DNA of 53,373 bases from an uncultured Muribaculaceae bacterium (GTDB taxonomy: Bacteria > Bacteroidota > Bacteroidia > Bacteroidales > Muribaculaceae). The notes beneath the pieces were generated by a model. The model was not told the origin of the DNA. It saw only the letters and a list, made by a program, of their open reading frames with translations, and made no database searches. The first letter of the stretch is position 1. Every line of letters starts with the position of its first letter. Positions 17,351-25,638 of the stretch are shown here, piece by piece. Both the position numbers and the translations under genes were made by a program. Location: assembly GCA_934636465.1 (NCBI GenBank), contig CAKUAR010000014.1, forward strand, positions 1 through 53,373. Direction: 5' to 3'.

Positions 17351-18235
17351 TCAAAACATGTTCTTGATTTGGTCTATCGTCAAGTTTTTGCTCACCACCT
17401 TATAGTCCTTGTCAAGCACCATGAAGCTCGGCGTGATGCGTATGTCGTAGTTCTTAAACACGTCGTCGCTGTGACCCACAGTCCACACCGTGGCCATTTC
17501 CTTCGAGTCCTTCTGCCATGCAGCCGAGGTCTTGTCGTTGGTCACACACACCACCTTCACCTTGCCCTCTTTCACCAAGTTGCCTATCGTCACGTCGGTG
17601 CTCAAGCGTGTGCGCGCTATCGAGCCGTTCATGTCCTCCGGGCAGAAAAACAGCAGGTAGCACTCCGCTCCGGTCATATCGGTCAGCTTCACCTTGCCGC
17701 CGCTCATGGTGGTGAGCGTGAAGTCGGCTATCTTTTCATTCAGCTTGCTGTTGGCTATGCACTGCAGTTGGTGCTTGAATTGCGTCTTCACATCGGCCTT
17801 CACCCACGAGGCATCTACCACCGCCTTGGCAAAAGTCTCATACACGTCGTCTTTCACCGATGCGTTGTTGTAGTAGAGCAGCAGTTGAGCCACGGCGGCT
17901 ATCTTCATGAAGTTTGGTTGGTTGGTCTGCGCCTTAAACATCAAGTCGCGTATCGAGGCCAGACCCACGTTGAAGTTGGCGTTTTTCATCACCTCTATAT
18001 AGGTCGTCATGGCCTCCACCAGCAGGCTGTCCTTGCTTTCTGGTATGGGAGCCGAGAAGTTCATCTTGTCCCACCAGTGCTGTGTCAAGTAGTTGCAGCG
18101 CTCCTCCAGCTTCATTGTGGTGTCGTTGGGGGCTTGCGGATATTCAAACAATGTTTCACTTGCATTGGCGTCAAATGTCTGTGCCGCCGTCATTACAAGC
18201 AGCACTAACGACAAAATTCTCAATAACTTACGCAT
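17351..18235 (-). CDS. DUF5106 thioredoxin-fold periplasmic protein lacking CXXC
   Basis: A 294-residue exported protein with a signal peptide ending near residue 26 (FDANA). Residues about 40-165 resemble the DUF5106 domain of Bacteroidota; about 170-290 is a TlpA/AhpC-like thioredoxin fold (IADFTLTTMSGGKVKLTDM, then LLFFCPEDMNGS, later ITPSFMVLDKDYKVV with the cis-proline position). The usual CXXC is absent: only one cysteine remains in FCPED, with another six residues earlier. It is therefore probably not a standard disulfide reductase; a peroxidase-like or purely structural role is possible. It is the first gene of a nine-gene minus-strand operon. Confidence 0.8.
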   Translation of the reverse strand: MRKLLRILSLVLLVMTAAQTFDANASETLFEYPQAPNDTTMKLEERCNYLTQHWWDKMNFSAPIPESKDSLLVEAMTTYIEVMKNANFNVGLASIRDLMFKAQTNQPNFMKIAAVAQLLLYYNNASVKDDVYETFAKAVVDASWVKADVKTQFKHQLQCIANSKLNEKIADFTLTTMSGGKVKLTDMTGAECYLLFFCPEDMNGSIARTRLSTDVTIGNLVKEGKVKVVCVTNDKTSAAWQKDSKEMATVWTVGHSDDVFKNYDIRITPSFMVLDKDYKVVSKNLTIDQIKNMF

Positions 18236-18408
18236 ATCTTTCTGTTATCCTGTTTTTATAATTTCACTTTTTAACTGACTAATTTACGGCAATATGCCAA
18301 CACTTGCAACACCGCGCTCACAAAATCCGCCTTTTCACAACATTTTTTAACCCACCACCAGCCGTCAATTCCGCGAAGCCAAGCTCCGCCACCACAGCCC
18401 CACGCCAC

Positions 18409-18451
18409 AAAAAAAACAAAAGTGCCGGCTGAGCTGCAACCCAGTCGGCAC
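18409..18451 (-). terminator. Intrinsic terminator of the GH85 gene
   Basis: The bases 18422-18451 form a long imperfect stem (GTGCCG paired with CGGCAC at the base) and on the minus strand run into TTTTGTTTTTTTT (complement of 18409-18420). It is about 60 bases past the stop codon. Confidence 0.85.
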
Positions 18452-18511
18452 CTTGTGCTTATGTCTTCGTCACGCTCGCCCGCTCATGCGGGCGCGTGCG
18501 CTAATCACATG

Positions 18512-21500
18512 TTATCTCACCATTATCTTCTTGCCGTTGGCAATATACACGCCTGCTGCCAGTGGCACAAACTCCGAGCCGTTGAGCGTGAAGTTCTTCA
18601 CCAGGCGGCCGCTCAGGTCAAACACGTTGACCTTCACTTCCTCGGCGCAAGTGAATATGGCGCCGTTCTTCATCGGCATAATGCTCAGCTCGTTGCCCTT
18701 CACGTTATCCACGGCGGTAGTGATTGGCTTGTCCCAGTCGAGCACGTAGATATACTTGTAAGTGGCCACGTCGCTGCCCACCACATTGCTAAGCGTGAGC
18801 TTTGCCACATACACTGACAGCGTTATGTCGGTGTGGCCGTTGTCGCTCTTCTTGTTGTAGTCGGGGAAGGTGAACTGGGCATAACCCACATATTTGTCGC
18901 CTTCGAGCGAGCCGCGCTGATTCTTCACAGTCACCGGGGCAGTGTCGTCCGACTCCGACACCACAGCCAACTCGTGGGTGTCGCCTGCCACCTCTGTGCC
19001 GCTGTTGGTGTAGCCGTCGGCCATGACCTTGTAGCTCTTTGCGCCTGCCATGGTGTAGGTCTCCGTCACGCTCTGCTGGCTCACACCCTCGTTCAGGGCT
19101 GGGAAGCCAACCGACAGCGAAGCCTCGTCGGCCACGTCTTTCTCCTGCACGTCGTTATCCCCGTTATCCACCGGGTAGTTGAAGCGCAACAGTTTCGCGT
19201 TCTTGTATGTTGTCACCTCGTTGTCGTAGCCATCGGCATAGTCGCCCTCAAAGTCCCAGAAGCCCACAAGGCCATAGTCCTTCTCAAGTTCGCTCATGCT
19301 CACCACCGACAGTCCGTTTGCGTCCTTGTCGTCCTTCACTATATCGCCCATGGTCACCTTTATGTTGCCGTCGTCAAGTGCGCGGTTATACACCTGGAAG
19401 TTATCCACCACGGCGTCAAATCCGGTCACCGAGCCTTTGCCGGCAATTCCACCCAGCATTATTGTGTTGCTGCCCGAGAATGTGCCGGCGGCTCCTGTGC
19501 CAGCTATCTTGCCCGTGTTGAAGTCGATGAAGCTGCCCTTGGTGTCGCCGTTCAAGGTCGATGACACGAGCTGTCCGTTACGGTAGAATCTCACCTCGTT
19601 GTTTTTAGCGTCAACCACAAACGCCATGTGATACCATGCGCCGAGCTCAAATTTCACGTCATTGTAGTTGAAATTTTTCTGACCGCTTTCTACAGCGGTT
19701 CTCACCGACACTTGACCTAAGTTGCCGTTCTGGTCCATAGTTGACCACAGCCAGCCCCAAGCACGGTTTGGCCAGCCCTCTTCTTCAGGGTTACGCACGT
19801 TGAGCAGGAACGCCGTCTTGCCGTTTATTCTCTTGAATTTTATCCAGTAGGCCACTGTGAAGTTTTGCTTATAGCTTGACACATCTTTAGACTTCACCAT
19901 ACCCAGGTCACTGGCTTTTACGCCCAGAGCCATGTCTTCCACATCCACGCCCTTCGACACGCTGCCCAGCATGTTCGACCTTGCCTCATATTTCATCGTC
20001 AGAGGCTTGTTTGGTCTCACCTTGATTCCTGCGCCAGGCAGAGTGGTGAGTCCGTCGTCCTCCAGGTCGCGACGTGTGTCACCCCACTCAAAGTGGTAGT
20101 TCCATCGTCCGGCGGCGTTCTTTCGCAGTGTGGCGAAGTTGGTGTTCTTTGCGGTCTCCTCGGTCACCTCCGATATGTCGTCGCCCTTGTCGTCGTCAAG
20201 AGCCACAAACTTCGTGATTTTTGGCTTGCCAGTTTCCGACTTATATATCTGTATGTAGGCCGAGAGGTGTTTCACATTTCCGTCAACGCTCTTGTTCTTC
20301 ACTGCAGCGTCAGCCTTCTCCTTGCTGTCAAAGGCTACCAGGTCATAGAATCCGTAGGGCAGATTATCCTTCTTTATGTCGTCGGTTCTGTAAGTCTCGT
20401 CTTTGCTTGCAGTGGCGTCAAAGGTCTTGCCGTAGCCCACGTTTATATATTGCTCGTCGGTCACATACGCGTTGGTGCCAAGTGTTGGGCCACACAGCAC
20501 CCACCACACACCATTGTGGTTAGGGTCTTTGTATCCGGCGGTAAACGTGTCGCCATTCACAATGAGGTCGCTCGACACGTCCACATCTTCGCTCACCGTG
20601 TAGCCTGCTCCGCTGTTCTTCACGTCGAGTGCGGTGCTGCTCCACTTGATGTCCGACTCCGTGGCCATGTCAAGAGCCACAGCCGACACACCCATGTGCA
20701 GCACCACCTTGGCAGCCTTTTCGCCAAGTTCCACGTCGTATGGCGACTTAAACACCAGTCCTGCCCACGAGGTTGTTGAGCCCATAAGCGTCACCTCTGG
20801 TTCCACCATGTCTTTGCCATTGGCGTCAAGGTAGTTTATCTTGGTGTATAAGTTAAACATCGACACCTTGTGGTCTATGTTGTAGTGACCTGCGAGGTTG
20901 TCGCTACGCTCGCCCAGGCGAAACACCACCTTGGCGTCTATGCCGTGCATGGTTGTGCCCAAGTGCTCACACCTCACAATGTCTATTGCATGGTTAGTAG
21001 CACCCACTTGTCCCGACACGTCATCTTTGCCAAACGTCTCAAGTTCATAGTGATTCTTGCCCTTGGGACGCTTTATCATCAGCTGGCCTATGTTCATGTC
21101 CAGATTGCTCGTGCCGCTGAACTTCAAGGCTATCACGCCAAGGTCCATGTTTTTTTCCACCACAAAGTTGTCTGTGTTCCATGAGCCTATCTTAGCCATG
21201 TCGCTCTCGGTGTCTATTGCGTCGTGGTCAGAGGCCAGACGGCCGTTGGTGTCACCCAGCAGCAGCGTCATCTTGGTTGAGCCATTGTTGTTGAGCAGGT
21301 AGCTCACCTTTATGGTGTCGCCGGCCTGTATCTTGAAGTTGGTCTTAAACAGGTTGAGCACAGCGTCGCTGCCACAGCTTCCGGTTATGCGCAGCGATGA
21401 GCCGCCAAACCATGCGGCGTTCCATGCAAATGCGGCAGTCAGTCCAGTGGGCGCCGTGCCAGTGCCAGCGAGCAGTCCGTCCGACCACCACCAGCGCCAT

Positions 21501-23038
21501 GTGGGCAGATAATCCTGAATACCTATGTTGCTCCACTCCTCGCGGCTTGTGCGCTTCTTTGTGGTCTGGCCTTTCCAATTAAAGAATTTGCCGTTGCCCA
21601 CGTTAAAAAATGTCACAAACGGCTCGTCAGTCAAGTTCCAGCCCAGAGTGCTCTGTGCAGCCACAAATCTGCTCATGCCAAAGAACTCGTGCCTCAAGTC
21701 GCTACTCAAAGAGTTGTCTATTGCGAGGTTGCTGCATTGAGCAGGGTTGCCATTGCTGTTGGTAAACCAGCGTTCAAGCCCTTTTTGATACGTTGTTTGA
21801 GCCGTTTCCGGGTTAGAGCCTTTGCTGTTGCGCGACTCCCAAAACATATTTGTGTCGTGACCCGACCAAAGGCCTATCGACACAGCTTTTTTCTCAATAT
21901 ATGGCCATGTGCCATTGTCTGTTCCAGTCAAATAAGGTTCTTTAGCCTGCAAGTTAAAGCCTGCATACAAGTCAAACGGGTTGCGCCCCATACTTATAGC
22001 CGTGCTCGCTGACTTGTCTATATAATCTCTGCCAGCATATCCACTTGAAGCTTTGTTGCCATTCCAGTTGTAGTTATAGAAAAATGAAGTTTTCTTGTTG
22101 TTGGCAGTTGCAGTAGAGTCGCCAAAGAATTGAGATGTTTCATAAGGACTATAAACATCAAGTCCGTTGTCAAATCTCTGATACATTCCATTTATTCCGT
22201 CATACCAAATGTTTTCTGAAGAGAAGCTTGGCAATCCATTGCTCTTGTATTTTTCGTCAAAATGCTTGGCTATAGCATTATTCAAAGACTCTACAATAGA
22301 GAGTTCTCCACTGCCTCTCACTGGTGCCCATTCTGAATTATAGCCTATGCCGTCATAGCCATACCAGTCAAGATAACTAAGCACTTCAGACGTGTTTGTG
22401 TTCATATCCGTAAATGCTGACAGCCAGTCGCGATTTTCATCATATACTAATTTCCAATTGCCATCGAAATATTTTCCGTCCAATCGTGAATTATACGACG
22501 GCGAAGCCTGCGTAGTCACAGCCACACCATTTTTGTGAGCCACATCCACAAAGTTGCCAGGCACACGCATAAAATCGCAGTTCCATGCACCCCATGTGGT
22601 CACATACTGCCACATGGTGAACATTTCCTCGTTAAACAATCCGTCGGGAATGATTGTATACGGCGAGTTCACGTCGTTTCTTGAGCCGATAGGCGTCCAC
22701 ATAAGCAGCTTTTTACTGTAGTTCACGCCATATTTTGCAGTTTCAGTGCCTTTAGGCTCCGTGAACGTCCACCACGGTTTCAAATTTTTGTTCACCTGAG
22801 TGGCTGCGTTGTAGAAACGTGCACGAGGCTTCACACGCGAGATGAAGAAATTGTCATCGTCAGTGTACACACCCACACCTCCTGTGGTGTTCCACTCCGA
22901 GATTCTAAACTTTGCCCCAGTGTTGCCCACGCTTATTTGTCCTGACTTCAGATACTGCGCATTCATGCCAGCAGCCATCATTCCCAGTCCAAACAAAAGC
23001 AAGACTCTTCTTGTTTTAGATTTAGATCCGATTTTCAT
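18512..23038 (-). CDS. Secreted GH85-like endo-beta-N-acetylglucosaminidase with T9SS tail
   Basis: A 1508-residue exported enzyme with signal peptide to about residue 27 (GMNAQ). Residues about 80-520 match the GH85 barrel: LLMWTPIGSRNDVNSPYTII, then VDVAHKNGVAVTT, and YGYDGIGYNSEW containing the probable Asn234-x-Glu236 catalytic pair (substrate-assisted mechanism, as in Endo-A). Such enzymes cut the chitobiose core of N-glycans. A carbohydrate-binding-like beta-sandwich follows near 545-655, then further beta-rich modules, a LamG/concanavalin-like domain at about 1085-1240, and a type IX sorting domain over the last 75 residues (VNVFDLSGRLVKNF, AAGVYIANGKKIMVR). It is flanked by its own promoter and terminator, with no SusC/SusD pair nearby. 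A surface-attached or released glycoprotein-degrading role is inferred. Confidence 0.87.
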   Translation of the reverse strand: MKIGSKSKTRRVLLLFGLGMMAAGMNAQYLKSGQISVGNTGAKFRISEWNTTGGVGVYTDDDNFFISRVKPRARFYNAATQVNKNLKPWWTFTEPKGTETAKYGVNYSKKLLMWTPIGSRNDVNSPYTIIPDGLFNEEMFTMWQYVTTWGAWNCDFMRVPGNFVDVAHKNGVAVTTQASPSYNSRLDGKYFDGNWKLVYDENRDWLSAFTDMNTNTSEVLSYLDWYGYDGIGYNSEWAPVRGSGELSIVESLNNAIAKHFDEKYKSNGLPSFSSENIWYDGINGMYQRFDNGLDVYSPYETSQFFGDSTATANNKKTSFFYNYNWNGNKASSGYAGRDYIDKSASTAISMGRNPFDLYAGFNLQAKEPYLTGTDNGTWPYIEKKAVSIGLWSGHDTNMFWESRNSKGSNPETAQTTYQKGLERWFTNSNGNPAQCSNLAIDNSLSSDLRHEFFGMSRFVAAQSTLGWNLTDEPFVTFFNVGNGKFFNWKGQTTKKRTSREEWSNIGIQDYLPTWRWWWSDGLLAGTGTAPTGLTAAFAWNAAWFGGSSLRITGSCGSDAVLNLFKTNFKIQAGDTIKVSYLLNNNGSTKMTLLLGDTNGRLASDHDAIDTESDMAKIGSWNTDNFVVEKNMDLGVIALKFSGTSNLDMNIGQLMIKRPKGKNHYELETFGKDDVSGQVGATNHAIDIVRCEHLGTTMHGIDAKVVFRLGERSDNLAGHYNIDHKVSMFNLYTKINYLDANGKDMVEPEVTLMGSTTSWAGLVFKSPYDVELGEKAAKVVLHMGVSAVALDMATESDIKWSSTALDVKNSGAGYTVSEDVDVSSDLIVNGDTFTAGYKDPNHNGVWWVLCGPTLGTNAYVTDEQYINVGYGKTFDATASKDETYRTDDIKKDNLPYGFYDLVAFDSKEKADAAVKNKSVDGNVKHLSAYIQIYKSETGKPKITKFVALDDDKGDDISEVTEETAKNTNFATLRKNAAGRWNYHFEWGDTRRDLEDDGLTTLPGAGIKVRPNKPLTMKYEARSNMLGSVSKGVDVEDMALGVKASDLGMVKSKDVSSYKQNFTVAYWIKFKRINGKTAFLLNVRNPEEEGWPNRAWGWLWSTMDQNGNLGQVSVRTAVESGQKNFNYNDVKFELGAWYHMAFVVDAKNNEVRFYRNGQLVSSTLNGDTKGSFIDFNTGKIAGTGAAGTFSGSNTIMLGGIAGKGSVTGFDAVVDNFQVYNRALDDGNIKVTMGDIVKDDKDANGLSVVSMSELEKDYGLVGFWDFEGDYADGYDNEVTTYKNAKLLRFNYPVDNGDNDVQEKDVADEASLSVGFPALNEGVSQQSVTETYTMAGAKSYKVMADGYTNSGTEVAGDTHELAVVSESDDTAPVTVKNQRGSLEGDKYVGYAQFTFPDYNKKSDNGHTDITLSVYVAKLTLSNVVGSDVATYKYIYVLDWDKPITTAVDNVKGNELSIMPMKNGAIFTCAEEVKVNVFDLSGRLVKNFTLNGSEFVPLAAGVYIANGKKIMVR

Positions 23039-23355
23039 TTTCAGTGTTAAATTTTAAAAATCCTTTATCCTTTATAAATTTTTCTCCTATTCTTAAAAAG
23101 TGCCGGGCGCGCATCTGTGAGTTTCAATTCCGTCTTGCTATGCAGTGGCTTCTCTGCGCTGTGTCGTGTTTTGGCCGTCGGCTTCACGTCAACGGTCATC
23201 GCAGGCTCTCAAAGAAAAACCTGTGCATAACAAAACTAATGCTTTACAAGTAATAATAAATTTCCTGGGTCAAAATCGGATTATGCAGCAGCTTTTCTGC
23301 GCAAACCTGTGCTAAAATTCAGTTTAAATCCTTGTAATCCTTAACTTTTCTTTAA
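23039..23355 (-). other. Long 5' leader of the GH85 gene
   Basis: About 317 bases lie between the predicted start of transcription and the ATG. No open frame with coding character is seen. The string AACCTGTGC occurs twice (about 23217 and 23306), and TTCTCTGCGC/TTCTGCGC patches recur. A regulated leader is possible but no known riboswitch is recognised. Confidence 0.4.
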
Positions 23356-23362
23356 TCGGTCG

Positions 23363-23394
23363 CAAAGGTATTAAAAAAAATAAAAACGGAGCAA
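23363..23394 (-). promoter_or_regulatory. Promoter of the GH85 gene
   Basis: On the minus strand TACCTTTG (23363-23370) fits TAnnTTTG, and a TTG lies about 21 bp upstream (about 23392-23394) for the -33 element. A long T-rich stretch fills the spacer. Confidence 0.6.
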
Positions 23395-23419
23395 GTTTAC
23401 ATAAAAATTTTCTCAAAAA

Positions 23420-23679
23420 ATTTGTTAAAGTTCACTCCCTCACTGCCTTACCCCCAAAACGCCCACCCCTTCTCTCCACCCCCACCAGTTTTCACTCCCC
23501 ACGCCCACGCCCCCACCAACTAATTCCCCTCACACTATCCCAACCAACAAACTACACCACCCACCAAGGCGACACCAGCAGCCCCACAACGACACAGCCA
23601 GCGCAGCGAGGCGACACCAGCAGCCCAACAACGACACAGCCAGCGACAGCGAGGCGACACGCAGCCCAACAGACAACGA
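23420..23679. other. C/A-rich, G-poor non-coding tract with 42-bp subrepeats
   Basis: The plus strand is strongly enriched in C and A and nearly free of G between about 23430 and 23560. From about 23569 to 23672 a subunit starting GCGACAC and containing CAGC/CCACAACGACACAGCCAGC is repeated about every 42-43 bases. No credible gene is seen. A plus-strand transcript would have the C-over-G bias typical of Rho loading sites. Confidence 0.6.
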
Positions 23680-24709
23680 GAGCCCCGGAGGGGCTCGTAT
23701 ACAGTTAACCCCCGACTGAGGAGCATAAGCGACGGTCGGGGGTCACAATGTCAAATAGAATAATGCGTGCCGGAGGTACGCGTATAGCACCAACCCATAC
23801 ACACAATCCACCAGCACAACATACCACCCACACCACCCATACGCGTACCTCCGGCACGCAGCGCAGAGATGCCACACACTGACCGCCGACCGTCGCTAAC
23901 GCTCCTCAGTCAGCGGTTATCTACACACGTGTGCCTCCGGCACACACCCCATCTCTCCTCCCCCCCCACACCCCCTCACCAACTAATCTCACACACTATC
24001 CCAACCAACACCACACGCGCATCAACCAACACCACACGACACACCCAACCAACTCACACCGCCCAAGGCCACACCCAGCCCCACAACGACACAGCCAGCG
24101 ACAGCAAGGCGACACCAGCAGCCCAACAGACAACGAGAGCCCCGGAGGGGCTCGTATACAGTTAACCCCCGACTGAGGAGCATAAGCGACGGTCGGGGGT
24201 CACAATGTCAAATAGAATAATGCGTGCCGGAGGTACGCGTATAGCACCAACCCATACACACAATCCACCAGCACAACATACCACCCACACCACCCATACG
24301 CGTACCTCCGGCACGCAGCGCAGAGATGCCACACACTGACCGCCGACCGTCGCTAACGCTCCTCAGTCAGCGGTTATCTACACACGTGTGCCTCCGGCAC
24401 ACACCCCATCTCTCCTCCCCCCCCACACCCCCTCACCAACTAATCTCACACACTATCCCAACCAACACCACACGCGCATCAACCAACACCACACGACACA
24501 CCCAACCAACTCACACCGCCCAAGGCCACACCCAGTCCCACAACGACACAGCCAGCGACAGCGAGGCGACACTAGCAGCCCAACAGACAACGAGAGCCCC
24601 GGAGGGGCTCGTATATAGTTAGCCCCCGACTGAGGAGCATAAGCGACGGTCGGGGGTCACAATGTCAAATAGAATAATGCGTGCCAGAGGTACGCGTATA
24701 GCACCAACC
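23680..24709. repeat. 457-bp tandem repeat, two full copies plus a partial third
   Basis: The block beginning GAGCCCCGGAGGGGCTC starts at 23680, 24137 and 24594, exactly 457 bases apart. The first two copies are almost identical; the third matches only to about 24709. Each copy has six GC-rich hairpins in copy-1 positions: 23680-23696, 23708-23743, 23765-23781, 23843-23859, 23882-23917 and 23929-23945. Four of them have the arm-GGA-arm or arm-TCC-arm form. C/A-rich spacers with few G lie between them. Open frames in the block (for example 98 codons, twice) are artefacts of the repeat. Confidence 0.95.
23764..23860. repeat. Inverted pair of hairpins inside repeat copy 1
   Basis: The 21 bases at 23764-23784 (core GTGCCGGAGGTACGC) recur exactly as reverse complement at 23840-23860, with a 55-base G-poor spacer. 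The hairpin at 23708-23743 likewise has a diverged inverted counterpart at 23882-23917. The unit is therefore a nested palindrome, like two inverted REP sequences. The same pair recurs 457 bases on in copy 2. Confidence 0.85.
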
Positions 24710-24732
24710 AACGCCACAATCAAGCGTTTTGC

Positions 24733-24759
24733 ATTATCTTTGCACCAAACAAAGATAAT
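24733..24759. promoter_or_regulatory. Palindromic promoter region of the 77-residue protein gene
   Basis: ATTATCTTTG (24733-24742) and CAAAGATAAT (24750-24759) are exact inverted copies with a 7-base loop. TATCTTTG at 24735-24742 is a -7 element for the plus-strand gene whose ATG is at 24763. The mirrored copy is a -7 element for the minus strand, facing the repeat block. Confidence 0.55.
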
Positions 24760-24762
24760 TCT

Positions 24763-24996
24763 ATGCAAGTTTATGAAGTAATATTCGGCTACGCCACACA
24801 ATATGAAGCCGGCAACGACTGCTACACCTGCGCCACGCTGCAAGAAGCCGAGAGCAAGTTCCAGGAGCTCAAAACAGAAATCGAGCAGAACTTTCAAGGC
24901 GTAGCCAACCTCGAGACAACCCACACAACCGACACATTCGCCATCAAGTGCCTTGACGACGAGTCATACGCGCGCGTTGTCATCAACCGTCATTGA
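24763..24996 (+). CDS. Small acidic cytoplasmic protein of unknown function
   Basis: A 77-residue protein with no signal peptide or membrane segment. The pattern of strand, helix (LQEAESKFQELKTEIEQNF), strand suggests a compact alpha/beta fold. I do not recognise a family. It is the only plus-strand gene between 7.7 and 48 kb apart from the small membrane protein at 8.3 kb. A palindromic promoter lies directly upstream. Its 3' end overlaps the convergent outer membrane protein gene by 7 bases. Confidence 0.7.
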   Translation: MQVYEVIFGYATQYEAGNDCYTCATLQEAESKFQELKTEIEQNFQGVANLETTHTTDTFAIKCLDDESYARVVINRH

Positions 24997-25616
24997 GCCG
25001 GTGGAGCGGCGGCAACCTTGCGCTTCGCCTTGCCACCACCAAAAGTCACACCCACCGACATAAATCCGTAGCGGTAGGTGGTTTTCTGCATATTGTAGCC
25101 CCAACTTATGCGCAGCAAGTTGTAGGCATCTACGCCAAAACGCAGCATCGACGACAGCACTATGCGGTGGCGGCTACCCATTTCACTCACATCTTGGTGC
25201 TTGGGCATCACGCTCCATGTGCCCATGTCGAGCGCACCTATGCCCACACCGCAAAAAAAGCGCAAGTGCTTAAACACGCGCTTGTTGTAGTTAGCCACGG
25301 CAAGCACATTCACCACCGAGAAGTTATATTTAAGGCTGTCGGTGGCCGACATGCGGTTAAACACGGCATAGTTGCCATACACACCCACATCTATGGGCGT
25401 GTGTCCTATGCGCCACGTGCCCTCCAGATAGCCCATCTTGCCGGCGCGGGTCTCATAAAACCCCTCCATGTCACTCGGCGGAATCACCAGCCCCACACCG
25501 GTGCTTAGCGTGAAGCGCGGGTCTTTGGCTGTGTACTCGCCAAGCTGCTCGCCACTGGCGCACAAATGCGTCAATGTCAGCACAACCAAAGCGAGCCACA
25601 GTTTCCTCATCATCAC
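24990..25616 (-). CDS. Predicted outer membrane beta-barrel protein
   Basis: A 208-residue exported protein: signal peptide to about residue 22 (HLCASG), then alternating hydrophobic strands with aromatic ends (RFTLSTGVGLVIP, FFCGVGIGALDMG, YRYGFMSVGVTFGG) consistent with a small 8-stranded barrel. No enzymatic motif. A charged proline-rich tail (KAKRKVAAAPPAQ) follows the last strand, which is unusual because barrels normally end in an aromatic residue. It is the last gene of the long minus-strand salvage locus, 22 bases after the SGNH hydrolase, so it is likely co-transcribed; a link to muropeptide uptake is only inferred from position. Confidence 0.72.
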   Translation of the reverse strand: MMMRKLWLALVVLTLTHLCASGEQLGEYTAKDPRFTLSTGVGLVIPPSDMEGFYETRAGKMGYLEGTWRIGHTPIDVGVYGNYAVFNRMSATDSLKYNFSVVNVLAVANYNKRVFKHLRFFCGVGIGALDMGTWSVMPKHQDVSEMGSRHRIVLSSMLRFGVDAYNLLRISWGYNMQKTTYRYGFMSVGVTFGGGKAKRKVAAAPPAQ

Positions 25617-25638
25617 TTCAATCCCGGTTTTCCCTTTG

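Noticed and set aside
23869..24622. Two nearly identical 98-codon open frames on plus (23869-24165 and 24326-24622)
   Set aside because: They lie exactly one 457-bp repeat apart, consist of low-complexity Thr/His/Pro codons over hairpins and G-poor spacers, and lack a promoter or ribosome site.
23680..24709. The tandem repeat as a CRISPR array
   Set aside because: The unit is 457 bp with only two and a part copies, no short identical repeats with unique spacers, and no cas genes nearby.
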